Numbered from the stretch's first letter, positions 16,433 through 26,326 are shown. The stretch: DNA of 41,021 nt from an uncultured Desulfovibrio sp. (GCA_949291675.1 CASEWR010000172.1:1-41021); one strand, 5' to 3'. Numbers and translations are program-made. The notes: generated by a model from the letters alone, not told the origin.

Positions 16433-19400
16433 TTGCCACGCAGCATCTATTTTGACCGCAGTGACAGTGATATTCTGCGTCTTGTCAATCGCGTCCTGAG
16501 CGACAGCCGGCCTGGTGCAGAGCTCGCGGACCCGCATCTGCACCCGCATGGCATCAAGGAGCTTGTGGACACTCCTGCTTCCCGCATGGCCTATGCCGTT
16601 GTCAACATGCTGCACAATCTGGAGACGACCAGATCCCAGTCCAAGGACAGGCTGCTCGGGCTGCAGATCCTCTATGACGAGGTGATCAACGCTGCCCACA
16701 CAACGCTGCGCCGCAATACAGCCAGGGTGCTCATGCAGATCATGAAGGGCATTGTGCGCGCCTACGGCAACGAGGAGGTGCAGCTCAAGCTGGCCCACGA
16801 CTTCCGTGCTGCTGCCCAGGGAACGCCCCGCATCATCCGCAGGCTGCTGCGCCGCTATCACCTGCCCGAGATGCCCGAAGAGTGGAATCAGCTGGCCTTT
16901 GACGATCATGTCTACGACATGAATGCCAAGGGACGCAAAAGCCCCACCCACCTTATTATGGATGCCTGGATCAAGGGCCTGCGCAGTCTCACGGTGGTCT
17001 ATGACAACTGTGTGGACAAGGAAGTGGCCACTGAGGTGCTGTCTGCAGCCGCCATTGTGGGCATCAAGGTGCGTATCGCCATCGAGTTCCGCGTGCCCTT
17101 CCGAAATCGCTTTGTGACCTTTGTGTGGATGCCCCGCGGCTTCCTCTCTGACCAGGACTTTCTGGAGTTTCTCTCCTCGCCCAAGATGCTCAAGCTCACT
17201 GCCGACGGGCGTGATGCTGTGGCCTTTCTGCGCGATCAGGCACTGCGCGAACTGAGGGTCTGGAACGAGGTGCTGCGCCCTGACTATGCCCAGTGCTGCG
17301 GTCTGGTTATTCCTCCTGTCAGTGAAGACGACTTTCTGAACTACGTGGGCCGAGGCCATGCCAACAAGGCCCGCCTTGCCGAGTATCTCAACAATTTGCT
17401 CTCTCCCCAGGTCGAGGAGCGCCTGGAGGAGCTGTCCCACAAGGAAGCCCTCACAGAGGAGGAGGCAGGGCAGAAGGCGCTGCTCGGGCGTCTGTGCTCT
17501 GACACCATTCAGACCGAGTGGCTTGGCTGCGCCATGCACCAGGAAATGCCCCGCATTGAGCTGCCTCGTGACCTCAAGCACCTGCCGAAGATCATGACCC
17601 TGGCCCCCAGGGAGCTCATGCGCGAGCTGCATACGGTCACCCCGGGCTGTCGCATGGTGCTGTGCACCAGCGATCTCAGTGTTGAAGACGTCCTTGAGCT
17701 TCTCTGGGACTGCAAGGGGGCCATTACCCACCTTGAGATCTTCACCATGCGCGCCTACATGGAAGGGCGGCAGAACAATGTGCACGAGATAGGCGAGCTG
17801 CGCTTTGCCCTCAACTCCGGCCAGGCGCCGCGCCTCAAGCAGATGATCCGGCAGATGATCCGCGGCATGCGCGAGGCAGGGGATCTGAAACGTGCTGAAA
17901 AGTTTGAAAAAATTCTCATTGGCGTGCCTGAGCTCTGGGAGCGGTACCGCACCCAGCCATTGAAGTCGCGCATAGGCACAGCCTCCGGCAACAGGTCCAG
18001 AGCCTTTGGCATGGGCTTTGTCGTCACGGACACCCTGCCCAGGCACAGTGCCAGGTATCTTGAGGAGATTGAGGCCGGCAAGCCCGCTGTGCCCATCCAC
18101 GTCCAGGTGGAAAAGCACACCATCTATCGCGAGCCTGAGAACCTTGAGTCCTTCAATGTCTTTTTGCAGAGCCTGCACGGGCTGCCCTTCTGCAGCAATC
18201 TCGGCCTTGAGCGAACCCAGGTCTGGGTATCGCCCAGCGGAAGCATGCGGGAGAGCAGGGCCGGGAACGTTGTCAATCTGTCCGGCCCCATCACCTCGTC
18301 CCCTCTGGAAGAAAAGCGAGAGGAAGGAAGTTCGCCCGGACGCTTCTACCTCAACAGCGCTCTCATGAACATTATCAAGGTGCTGGTGGGCTTCATACCG
18401 GCCTTCTGGTCCTTTCTCTACTCCCAGGAGTGGTGGTTCCTCGCCTGGTTCGGTGCCTTCATCTGGTTCGGTATCACCGGTGTGCGCAACGTGGTGCAGA
18501 TGGTGCTCGCTGCCAAGGGCATGACCCGCAACAGTCTGCTGCACTGGCGCGATCACGTCAGTCTGAACAGGCTCTGCGATTCGCTCATGTACACAGGCAT
18601 CAGTGTCTTTCTGCTGGAGTACCTGCTGCGTGACCTCTTTCTGGAGCGAACGCTGCAGATCAGCGTCATGGACAGCCCCATTCTGGTCTTCACAACCTTG
18701 AGTGTTGTCAACGGCTTCTACATCTTTGCGCACAATATCTACCGGGGATTCCCGAAATCCGCTGCTGTCGGCAATCTGTTCCGGGCAATTCTGGCCATTC
18801 CCGTGGCAACGCTCTACAATGGTATTTTCACGCAGCTTCTGCTGACCTGCGGGGTGACGGACATTGCCTTCTATCTTGTGCCTTCAGCAAGTGTGGTTTC
18901 CAAGTGCGCCTCGGACACAGTGGCAGCCCTCATTGAAGGTCTGGCAGACAGTGCTGTCAATATCCGTCTGCGCAGAGCCGACTATGCAGCCAAGCTGCGC
19001 TCGGTCTTTGATTCCTACACCATGCTTGAGCTGCTCTTTCCGAAGGAAGAGGCCTTTGCATACCTTGCCAGACCCGGAGGCCTGCGGGGCAGGGGCGGAG
19101 AGCAGGCTGCCAGGCTTGAGAGGACCTTCATCGTCAATGCCCTGGACATGATGTACATCTGGTACTACCAGCCCAGGGCACGGGAAGCCTTCAAGGCCAT
19201 CATCCGCAGCCTGACCGCCGCTGACCGCGTGGTGCTTGCCATGTCCCAGCTGGTGCTCCTGCGTGAGCGTGAGGTGAGCCAGCTTATGGTGGACGGGCTG
19301 GTTGGCAGGGATTTTGCCAGACCTCTGGCCTTCTTCCTGAGCCACCGCAATGAGTATCTGCGCGCTATGGTGCAGTTGTGCAGGCCGGCCAGGATAGCGG

Positions 19401-19462
19401 ATCCGGAAACAGCTGAGAGTATGGCTGAAGTGGAAAGTCTGCTGGCACAGCTGGAAAAGTAG
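16433..19462 (+). CDS. Large membrane protein of unknown function
   Basis: The protein has 1009 residues. The TTG at 16433 is the likely start because GGGAGGGG lies just upstream. I do not recognise the family. Residues ~1-640 are soluble and alpha/beta-like. They include a short His-containing segment (H-L-H-P-H-G, about 36) and strand-helix blocks such as A-I-V-G-I-K-V-R-I-A-I-E-F (about 211) and M-V-L-C-T-S-D-L-S (about 407). Residues ~642-812 hold about five hydrophobic helices (for example I-I-K-V-L-V-G-F-I-P-A-F-W-S-F-L, W-W-F-L-A-W-F-G-A-F-I-W-F-G-I, and A-I-L-A-I-P-V-A-T-L-Y-N-G). Residues ~813-1009 are soluble and helical. The layout suggests an inner-membrane protein with two cytoplasmic domains. 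It is preceded by a promoter and followed at 114 bp by another unrecognised gene. Confidence 0.85.
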   Translation: MPRSIYFDRSDSDILRLVNRVLSDSRPGAELADPHLHPHGIKELVDTPASRMAYAVVNMLHNLETTRSQSKDRLLGLQILYDEVINAAHTTLRRNTARVLMQIMKGIVRAYGNEEVQLKLAHDFRAAAQGTPRIIRRLLRRYHLPEMPEEWNQLAFDDHVYDMNAKGRKSPTHLIMDAWIKGLRSLTVVYDNCVDKEVATEVLSAAAIVGIKVRIAIEFRVPFRNRFVTFVWMPRGFLSDQDFLEFLSSPKMLKLTADGRDAVAFLRDQALRELRVWNEVLRPDYAQCCGLVIPPVSEDDFLNYVGRGHANKARLAEYLNNLLSPQVEERLEELSHKEALTEEEAGQKALLGRLCSDTIQTEWLGCAMHQEMPRIELPRDLKHLPKIMTLAPRELMRELHTVTPGCRMVLCTSDLSVEDVLELLWDCKGAITHLEIFTMRAYMEGRQNNVHEIGELRFALNSGQAPRLKQMIRQMIRGMREAGDLKRAEKFEKILIGVPELWERYRTQPLKSRIGTASGNRSRAFGMGFVVTDTLPRHSARYLEEIEAGKPAVPIHVQVEKHTIYREPENLESFNVFLQSLHGLPFCSNLGLERTQVWVSPSGSMRESRAGNVVNLSGPITSSPLEEKREEGSSPGRFYLNSALMNIIKVLVGFIPAFWSFLYSQEWWFLAWFGAFIWFGITGVRNVVQMVLAAKGMTRNSLLHWRDHVSLNRLCDSLMYTGISVFLLEYLLRDLFLERTLQISVMDSPILVFTTLSVVNGFYIFAHNIYRGFPKSAAVGNLFRAILAIPVATLYNGIFTQLLLTCGVTDIAFYLVPSASVVSKCASDTVAALIEGLADSAVNIRLRRADYAAKLRSVFDSYTMLELLFPKEEAFAYLARPGGLRGRGGEQAARLERTFIVNALDMMYIWYYQPRAREAFKAIIRSLTAADRVVLAMSQLVLLREREVSQLMVDGLVGRDFARPLAFFLSHRNEYLRAMVQLCRPARIADPETAESMAEVESLLAQLEK

Positions 19463-19575
19463 CAGAAAATGCGTCCGGCCTCTTGCAAGGGAGGGGCCAT
19501 ACAGGCAAAATACTCCCTTCATTGCACGCCGGGTACGAAGGAACCTCCTCTGCCCGGCACAGACGAGGTGAGGAC

Positions 19576-20454
19576 ATGGACGCACAGGCTCAAGGCGGAG
19601 ACAGCACAACCACGGCGGCAGGGCAGATGTACATCTGGCTGCCTGAACTGTATGGCACAGGCAGCGCCATTGCCTGCGAACAGGACTATCCCCGGGTTGC
19701 GCGGCTTGCGCCCGGCTTCCCGCGCAGGCTGTTCAGACCCAGTACAGCTGCGGCCTTTGTGCCGGAGAATCTGCCGTACACACCAGAAGAGATGGCTGCC
19801 TATGTACTGGACCTGGAGCGCTTCTTTGCCGAGAACTCCAGGCAGACAGCTCTCTTTGAGGCGCAGATGCAGCGCCTGAAGGATGAGGAAGCATACAGGG
19901 CAAACGAAGAGCGTGCCGCAGTGGGAGCCCTTCTGCATGGAGAAGATGCGGAAAATGCAGAAGAGAGTGCTCGCAAGCGCGAAAAGATGCTGCGCTCCCG
20001 TGCCCAACGTCTGCTTGCCTGGTACTGGCTGCAGCAGAAGAATGCTGCGGACATGGCAGGCATTGTGGATCGCATCAACAGCTCCGTTGCTTCCATGAAA
20101 GCCAGCTTTGCGGCTGAGAAGACAGAAGAGTTCGGTGCGCTGGCAGGGCTTGAAGACTTTGCCGTAGCCAGAGAAGATGATTCCTCACAGGGAGTGCGTC
20201 TGCTCCTTGAGGCAGCGCTCATCCTCTGCCCGCAGGACACAGTCTTCGTGTGCCACAAGGTGCCGGAAGAACTGAAGCAGCTTGCCGCTCAGGCCTCAGT
20301 CTGTGCCTGGAGCGAGGCTCTCGGGGAAGGCGTGCCCGGCACTGAGTGCAGGGCAGAGGCCCTCGGCATCTCACAGGCAGTCCCTGCCAAGCGTATGGTT
20401 CGCATCGCCTTTGTGGGAGAGGCGGCATCGGAGGCTGGGCACCATGGCGCTTAA
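19576..20454 (+). CDS. Unrecognised protein, upstream of a HAD phosphatase
   Basis: The ATG at 19576 is chosen because GAGGTGAGG lies just upstream; the frame is open further left to 19483 without support. The 292-residue protein has no signal peptide or membrane segment. An N-terminal segment (M-Y-I-W-L-P-E-L-Y-G, about 18-27) is followed by a long charged helical region at ~70-195 rich in Glu, Ala, Arg and Lys, probably coiled coil. A short alpha/beta-like end (A-A-L-I-L-C-P-Q-D-T-V-F-V-C-H-K) comes last. I do not recognise the family. The stop overlaps the next gene's start by 11 bp, so the two are translationally coupled. Confidence 0.7.
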   Translation: MDAQAQGGDSTTTAAGQMYIWLPELYGTGSAIACEQDYPRVARLAPGFPRRLFRPSTAAAFVPENLPYTPEEMAAYVLDLERFFAENSRQTALFEAQMQRLKDEEAYRANEERAAVGALLHGEDAENAEESARKREKMLRSRAQRLLAWYWLQQKNAADMAGIVDRINSSVASMKASFAAEKTEEFGALAGLEDFAVAREDDSSQGVRLLLEAALILCPQDTVFVCHKVPEELKQLAAQASVCAWSEALGEGVPGTECRAEALGISQAVPAKRMVRIAFVGEAASEAGHHGA

Positions 20455-21076
20455 GGGAGTCATCTTTGACTGCGACGGAGTCATGATTGACTCCACGGAT
20501 GCCAACAGGCAGTTCTACAATTGTATTCTTGCGCATTACGGTCTGCCGCCCATGCGTCCCGAGCAGGAACGCTACTGCTTTATGGCGACATCTGCCCAGG
20601 CACTGGAAAGCATTCTGCCAAAAGAATTGCACTCCCAGATTGGCCGCATGGGCAGGGATATTGTAAACTACAGACAGAAGATCATGCCCCTGGTGAAAGT
20701 ATACCCGGGCTTCCTTGATTTTATCCAAATTTTGCATAATTATGGTATCAGAATGGCTGTCCTGACCAACAGGACGGACGCAGGAATGCAAGCCGTTCTG
20801 GACATTTTTTCACTGCCGCCGTACTTTGATCCTGTCGTGACAGCGACAAGGGCGCGCTCCAAGCCGGATCCGGAAGGTGCTCTTTCCATCCTTTCGGCCT
20901 GGAACTGTCAGGCAGGCGAGGTTCTCTATGTCGGAGACAGCGCCATTGACCTGAAGACGGCTCGTGCAGCCAGTATTCCCTTTGTTGCCTTTTCCCCTGC
21001 AGCTCCTCTGGATGCTGATCTGACTGTGACTTCATGGGCAGAACTGGAAAGGCTTGTCATTCCCCGAATGGCATAA
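20444..21076 (+). CDS. HAD-superfamily hydrolase, phosphoglycolate phosphatase-like
   Basis: This 210-residue protein has the HAD-IA motifs in order: motif I V-I-F-D-C-D-G-V-M-I-D-S (residues 6-17, nucleophile Asp), motif II V-L-T-N-R-T (about 102-107), the Lys of S-K-P-D-P-E (about 138) and motif IV Y-V-G-D-S-A-I-D (about 162-169). An alpha-helical cap lies between motifs I and II. It should remove phosphate from a small phosphorylated substrate; phosphoglycolate or a sugar phosphate is likely but not provable. The ATG lies 11 bp inside the preceding gene and YggT follows after 21 bp, suggesting one operon. Confidence 0.87.
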   Translation: MALKGVIFDCDGVMIDSTDANRQFYNCILAHYGLPPMRPEQERYCFMATSAQALESILPKELHSQIGRMGRDIVNYRQKIMPLVKVYPGFLDFIQILHNYGIRMAVLTNRTDAGMQAVLDIFSLPPYFDPVVTATRARSKPDPEGALSILSAWNCQAGEVLYVGDSAIDLKTARAASIPFVAFSPAAPLDADLTVTSWAELERLVIPRMA

Positions 21077-21097
21077 TCTGCGTACAGGAAGTTTGAC

Positions 21098-21397
21098 GTG
21101 TTCGTTGTTGCCAATATCATTGACGCCGTAGCTGTTATTCTGCATATGCTGATCTCTGCCTACATTATCGTAGTGCTGGCTGCATGTGTTGTATCCTGGT
21201 TCCGCGTATCGCCCTATCATCCTGCTGTACGTGTTCTCAGCCAGCTTACAGAGCCGGTGTTCTCCTTTATTCGCCGTAAACTGCCCTTCAGTATCCTGGG
21301 GCAGGTCGATCTCTCGCCCCTGATTCTGATCATCGGTCTGGAACTGGTGGACCTTGTTGTCGTGCGTTCCATCAGACAGGTCGCTATGGGAATGTGA
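21098..21397 (+). CDS. YggT-family membrane protein
   Basis: This 99-residue protein starts at GTG. It has two long hydrophobic helices (residues ~4-33 and ~70-90) joined by a conserved-looking loop with R-V-S-P-Y-H-P-A-V-R-V-L-S-Q-L-T-E-P and the basic F-I-R-R-K-L-P. This matches YggT (PF02325), small inner-membrane proteins of poorly known role linked in some bacteria to division-site or osmotic functions. It lies in the same direction as and close to the HAD gene, ahead of the DUF465-ilvBN group. Confidence 0.85.
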   Translation: MFVVANIIDAVAVILHMLISAYIIVVLAACVVSWFRVSPYHPAVRVLSQLTEPVFSFIRRKLPFSILGQVDLSPLILIIGLELVDLVVVRSIRQVAMGM

Positions 21398-21421
21398 GAC
21401 TTGTGATATAACCCATGTAAC

Positions 21422-21458
21422 AGGGGTCATCCCCTTATTTTCCACAGAACAACTGTGG
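21422..21458 (+). promoter_or_regulatory. Two small hairpins between YggT and the DUF465 gene
   Basis: AGGGG-tcat-CCCCT (21422-21435) is followed by TATTTT and could be a weak terminator. CCACAG-aacaa-CTGTGG (21442-21458) follows directly and precedes the AGGAG ribosome binding site. Together they might limit read-through into the ilv genes. No clear promoter was found here. Confidence 0.35.
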
Positions 21459-21485
21459 TAACCTTATATGCACAGGAGACTCATT

Positions 21486-21713
21486 ATGGACCAGCAAGAA
21501 CGTGATTTCATCCAGGAATATGCTGAAAAGGATCCTGAACTGAAGTCGCTATGGGAAGACCATGTCCTCTTGAGTAAGCAGGTAGAAAAGCTTGAGTCCA
21601 AACCCTTCCGCAGCCCTGCAGAAGAGCAGAGCCTCAAGCAATTGAAGAAACAGAAGCTGGATGCCAAGACACGCCTCGCCGACAGGATTGATGTGTTGAG
21701 GGCAGCCAGATAA
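21486..21713 (+). CDS. DUF465 (YdcH-like) small protein
   Basis: The ATG at 21486 has AGGAG about 9 nt upstream; an upstream in-frame ATG at 21468 has none. The 75-residue, highly charged protein is almost wholly helical, with a D-x-E-L-K-x-L-W-E-D-H segment, a basic/acidic linker (E-S-K-P-F-R-S-P-A-E-E) and L-K-K-Q-K-L-D-A-K-T-R-L. This is the DUF465 (PF04325) pattern, a short helical hairpin of unknown role. It lies 15 bp before ilvB and is probably cotranscribed. Confidence 0.85.
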   Translation: MDQQERDFIQEYAEKDPELKSLWEDHVLLSKQVEKLESKPFRSPAEEQSLKQLKKQKLDAKTRLADRIDVLRAAR

Positions 21714-21728
21714 CGACGGAGTAGAGAA

Positions 21729-23426
21729 ATGGAATTGACAGGAGCACAAATCCTTCTTGAGTCTCTCAAAAAAGAAGGTGTGGACGTGATATTCGGTTAT
21801 CCGGGTGGTGCGATCATCGACATTTACGATACCATCACCAGATATCCCGAACTAAAGCATGTCCTGGTCCGCCACGAACAGGGTGCTGTCCACGCAGCTG
21901 ATGGTTATGCACGCGCTACCGGCAAGGTCGGCGTCGCTCTGGTAACTTCAGGCCCGGGTGCCACGAATACGGTAACGGGCATTGCTACTGCCTACTGCGA
22001 TTCCATTCCCCTGGTCATTATAACAGGTCAGGTAGGCACCGGGCTCATTGGCAACGATGCTTTCCAGGAAGTGGATACAGTCGGCATTACCCGTCCCTGC
22101 ACAAAGTACAACTACCTTGTGAAGGACGTGAGCAAGCTGAGCCAGATCATCCGCGAAGCCTTCTATATCGCACGTACCGGCCGTCCCGGCCCGGTGCTTA
22201 TCGACCTGCCCAAGGACGTCCAGATCAGCAAGGCCGAGTTCAAATGGAGCAATGAGGAAGTGACCATGCGCTCCTACAATCCGAACTACAGGCCTAACCA
22301 CAACCAGCTGCGCAAGGCAATGGAAGTTCTGAAGGAGAGCACCAGCCCGGTGATCCTGGCCGGTGGCGGTGTCATCCTCGCCAATGCCTCGCAGGAACTG
22401 ACGGATTTTGCCAACCAGGTGCACTGCCCTGTCACCTGCACCCTCATGGGCCTCGGCAGCTTCCCCAGCAACTCCGAGCAGTGGCTCGGCATGGTGGGCA
22501 TGCACGGCACCTATACCGCGAATATGTCCCTCAATAACGCAGACCTCATTGTCTGTGTGGGCGGACGTTTCGATGACCGCGTGACCGGCAAGCTCTCCAC
22601 CTTTGCCCCCAAGGCCAAGATTGTGCACATCGACATCGACCCCACCACCATTCGCAAGAATGTGAAGGTGGACGTGCCGGTTGTTGCTGACTGCAAACTC
22701 GCCCTGCAGGGCATGCTTGAGCTTGCCAGAACCCGCTATGCCGAAGTGGACTGGGCAGGCAAGCACAAGGGCTGGTTTGAGACGCTGAAGAACTGGCATA
22801 CTGAGCAGCCCCTGTCCTGGAACGACTCCGGCCGCTATGTGAAGCCTCAGCAGGTGATGCGCACCCTGCGCAAGATCACCGAAGGCAATGCCATCATCAG
22901 CACCGAAGTGGGCCAGAACCAGATGTGGGTCGCCCAGTTCTATGATTTTGACAGCCCGAGAACCCTGCTCACCTCCGGTGGTCTGGGCACCATGGGCTAT
23001 GGTCTGCCTGCTGCCATGGGCGCCCAGTTTGCCTACCCTGACAAGCTGGTCATCGACGTGGCTGGCGACGGTTCCATCCAGATGAACATCCAGGAAATGG
23101 CCACCATTGTGGAGCACAAGCTTCCCATCAAGATTATCATCTTGAACAATGGCTATCTGGGAATGGTCCGTCAGTGGCAGGAACTGTTCTACAAGCACAA
23201 TTATTCCTTCACCTCCATGCACGGCCAGCCTGACTTTGTGAAGCTGGCTGATGCCTATGGCGCTGAGGGCTACCGCATCACTTCCAGGGAAGAGCTTGAG
23301 TCTACCCTGCGTACGGCCCTGGCCTCTCCCAACCCCGCCATTGTGGACGTGGTTATTGAACCTGAAGAAGATGTGTACCCCATGGTGCCGGCTGGCGCAT
23401 CTCTTGATGAAATGCTGCTTGTGTAG
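21729..23426 (+). CDS. ilvB: Acetolactate synthase, large (catalytic) subunit
   Basis: This 565-residue, full-length thiamine-diphosphate enzyme condenses two pyruvates to acetolactate (valine/leucine path), or pyruvate with 2-oxobutyrate (isoleucine path). Visible features are the N-terminal G-Y-P-G-G-A-I-I-D-I-Y-D, the cofactor-activating Glu50 in R-H-E-Q-G-A-V-H-A-A-D-G-Y-A-R, the S-G-P-G-A-T-N block, a central domain, and the diphosphate/Mg motif G-D-G-S-I-Q-M-N-I-Q-E ... I-I-L-N-N (about 445-475). A GGAG ribosome binding site precedes the ATG. It forms an operon with the regulatory subunit 14 bp downstream. Confidence 0.96.
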   Translation: MELTGAQILLESLKKEGVDVIFGYPGGAIIDIYDTITRYPELKHVLVRHEQGAVHAADGYARATGKVGVALVTSGPGATNTVTGIATAYCDSIPLVIITGQVGTGLIGNDAFQEVDTVGITRPCTKYNYLVKDVSKLSQIIREAFYIARTGRPGPVLIDLPKDVQISKAEFKWSNEEVTMRSYNPNYRPNHNQLRKAMEVLKESTSPVILAGGGVILANASQELTDFANQVHCPVTCTLMGLGSFPSNSEQWLGMVGMHGTYTANMSLNNADLIVCVGGRFDDRVTGKLSTFAPKAKIVHIDIDPTTIRKNVKVDVPVVADCKLALQGMLELARTRYAEVDWAGKHKGWFETLKNWHTEQPLSWNDSGRYVKPQQVMRTLRKITEGNAIISTEVGQNQMWVAQFYDFDSPRTLLTSGGLGTMGYGLPAAMGAQFAYPDKLVIDVAGDGSIQMNIQEMATIVEHKLPIKIIILNNGYLGMVRQWQELFYKHNYSFTSMHGQPDFVKLADAYGAEGYRITSREELESTLRTALASPNPAIVDVVIEPEEDVYPMVPAGASLDEMLLV

Positions 23427-23440
23427 AGGAGGTGCTGACA

Positions 23441-23944
23441 ATGATGGAAAACGAAAAAGACAGACATGTGCTTTCCGTGCTCGTGGAAAACGAGCCAGGA
23501 GTGCTTTCCCGTGTGGTGGGCCTCTTCAGCGGCAGAGGGTACAACATTCATTCTCTCAATGTGGCACCTGCTCTTGAAGAGGGCACAAGCCATATGACCA
23601 TCACCACCTATGGTGATATGCAGATCCTTGAGCAGATCATGAAGCAGCTGCACAAGATCGTCTCTGTCATCAAGGTCGTGGAATTCTCTGACATCCCCTC
23701 TGTCGAGAGGGAAATGATGTTCGTGAAGGTGCAGGCCGAGGGTGCCATGCGCGGTGAAATCCTGCGTACAGTGGACATCTTCCGCTGCAAGGTCATCGAC
23801 GTGAGCCCCACGGAAATGACTATTGAAGCCACAGGTGATCACGAAAAGCTCGAGGCCATCGTGGGACTTCTGCATCGCTTCGGCATCAAGGAAATTGCCC
23901 GTACCGGTTCTGTGGTGATGCGCAGATCCCGCCGCAGCGAATAG
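23441..23944 (+). CDS. ilvN: Acetolactate synthase, small (regulatory) subunit
   Basis: The protein has 167 residues from the ATG at 23441, with GAGGAGG about 8 nt upstream. The N-terminal ACT domain (H-V-L-S-V-L-V-E-N-E-P-G-V-L-S-R-V-V-G-L-F-S-G-R-G-Y-N-I) binds valine for feedback inhibition. A C-terminal domain follows (R-E-M-M-F-V-K-V, then G-I-K-E-I-A-R-T-G). This is the usual length of the small subunit, which assembles with the ilvB product. The ~184-bp gap to ilvC holds regulatory elements. Confidence 0.95.
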   Translation: MMENEKDRHVLSVLVENEPGVLSRVVGLFSGRGYNIHSLNVAPALEEGTSHMTITTYGDMQILEQIMKQLHKIVSVIKVVEFSDIPSVEREMMFVKVQAEGAMRGEILRTVDIFRCKVIDVSPTEMTIEATGDHEKLEAIVGLLHRFGIKEIARTGSVVMRRSRRSE

Positions 23945-23995
23945 AGGGCAGATTCCAGGAAAACTGAATTCTGTATCATAGTGCAGTACTTCACT

Positions 23996-25139
<1,144 letters not shown>

Positions 25140-25166
25140 TTCCTCCTTCTGAGACAATCAGATATA

Positions 25167-25200
25167 CAAGAGGGTGGCAGGAAATTCTGCCACCCTCTTG
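25167..25200. terminator. Strong hairpin after ilvC
   Basis: A 14-bp perfect stem (CAAGAGGGTGGCAG at 25167-25180, complement at 25187-25200) with loop GAAATT lies 27 bp after the ilvC stop. No U-run follows on either strand, but position and stability suggest termination of ilvC. It also separates ilvC from the hairpin repeats of the cas locus. Confidence 0.7.
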
Positions 25201-25220
25201 TGAATCGTGAGTTCAATTAA

Positions 25221-25431
25221 AATCCGCACGCCAGTTTAAGGGCGTGAAATTAGCGCAAAACACAGACTGATCTCCATCAGAATCCGCGCGCCCGGTTAAG
25301 GGCGCGATAACTGACAACGCAAAGGACACATTGATCGCCATCAGAATCCGCACGCCCGATTGGGGGCGTGAAGTACAGCTCAGGTACAAACTGGTTCTTG
25401 CTTGAATCCATACCTCCTGAATGGAAATGGT
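25221..25431 (-). CRISPR. Degenerate type I-C CRISPR-like hairpin repeats (3, possibly 4)
   Basis: Units at 25221-25247, 25281-25307 and 25345-25371 share AATCCGC(A/G)CGCC, a variable 7-8 nt loop and GGCG(T/C)GA; spacing is 60 and 64 bp. A faint fourth (AATCCATACC) lies at 25405. Read on the minus strand, as the cas genes are, each is a GC hairpin followed by G-G-A-T-T, like the G-T-G-G-A-T-T-G-A-A-A-C end of type I-C repeats. The stem CACGCC/GGCGTG is preserved in the second unit as CGCGCC/GGCGCG, a compensatory change. The segments after units 2 and 3 are related (22 of 28 positions by eye), unlike real spacers. It starts only 37 bp after cas7, where cas4-cas1-cas2 would normally lie. It may be a decayed array or a structured RNA derived from one. 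Confidence 0.55.
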
Positions 25432-25468
25432 AATTTTTGCGTAGACGTTTTAGAAAATCTGCCTCAAT

Positions 25469-26326
25469 TTACAGCAGAACATCAAGGCTGACCCCCTTCG
25501 GGCAGGGGCCATCTACTGTGATACTGTAATCAGTAAAGCTGCGTGCAGGACCTTCGCTAATCCTCCTGCACCGTATCACTTCGAAGAGCTTGTGCGCTGG
25601 AGCGCTTCCCATACGTGATGCATGCCGGAAAACAAACAACTTCTGTGTCTGCATCTTCGCCCTTGCAGCCGAGTGATCATGCTCAAACATGTGACTGAGG
25701 GCCTCCCAAAAGAGATTGATGTCGGTTTCAGAAAAACCAGTTCTCTCTGCAAGTGGAGCAGAAATAAATCCTTCAGCACGGTACAGAGCATATGGAACAA
25801 TATACTTTCGGCCCATAGTGCGTTCCTTTTCCAGGTCTCTCTGGTTAGTCACGGACTTGCGTATCATTGTGATTTCCATTGGGGTGATTGGCTCTATGCT
25901 GCGAGCAAAAGTCATTTGCACAGGTCCTCGTATCTGCCCGCAGTTGACTTCCGTGTTCATAACCGCTCCGAACGTGCGGACATCATAGAATTGTTCGCAC
26001 ATCCATGCCATAAGAGCCTGAGCATCTTCTTCATCCTTAGGAAGTCTGTTTGGGATTTGCGTCAGAGATAGCGCTGAGTATGCTTCCTGATGCCTCTGAT
26101 TGAGAACAGTTCCTTCCTGAATGTAGATGCGGCAATTGTCACGTCCATTCTTGCGCAGGTCGATATAATTACGCACCTTGCGCTTGAGACAGACGTCTGA
26201 GACCAGACCATGATCCGTATCAGGGTCCATGCGGGGCATGTTATTGGTGTTGGGATCCCCATTCGGATTCCCATCATTGACATCAAAGAAAAGTACGAAA
26301 TTGTAGTAATTGCTAATCGGCTTCAT
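25469..26326 (-). CDS. cas7: Cas7 (Csd2), type I-C backbone subunit
   Basis: This 285-residue protein matches the usual Csd2 length. The N-terminus (Y-Y-N-F-V-L-F-F-D-V-N-D-G-N-P-N-G-D-P-N-T-N-N-M-P-R) is the family signature, followed by the G-L-V-S-D-V-C-L-K-R-K-V-R-N-Y thumb region. D-V-R-T-F-G-A-V-M (about 114) and G-Q-I-R-G-P-V-Q-M-T-F-A-R-S (about 130) are also typical. Copies of Cas7 polymerise along the crRNA to form the Cascade backbone. Its start overlaps the cas8c stop by 4 bp (ATGA). It is the last gene of the operon, with no cas4, cas1 or cas2 after it. Confidence 0.95.
   Translation of the reverse strand: MKPISNYYNFVLFFDVNDGNPNGDPNTNNMPRMDPDTDHGLVSDVCLKRKVRNYIDLRKNGRDNCRIYIQEGTVLNQRHQEAYSALSLTQIPNRLPKDEEDAQALMAWMCEQFYDVRTFGAVMNTEVNCGQIRGPVQMTFARSIEPITPMEITMIRKSVTNQRDLEKERTMGRKYIVPYALYRAEGFISAPLAERTGFSETDINLFWEALSHMFEHDHSAARAKMQTQKLFVFRHASRMGSAPAHKLFEVIRCRRISEGPARSFTDYSITVDGPCPKGVSLDVLL

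Noticed and set aside
16367..18733. A 788-codon minus-strand frame antisense to the large membrane protein
   Set aside because: His/Gln/Val-rich shadow typical of GC-rich antisense; no ribosome binding site or motif.
25204..25219. Similarity between the segment beside the first hairpin unit (gtgagttcaatt) and both the XRE start (31315) and the cas3 leader (31132), suggesting a self-targeting regulatory crRNA
   Set aside because: Matches are only 8-11 bases, not next to the repeat handle as a seed would be, and have no clear TTC PAM. Too weak without a search.
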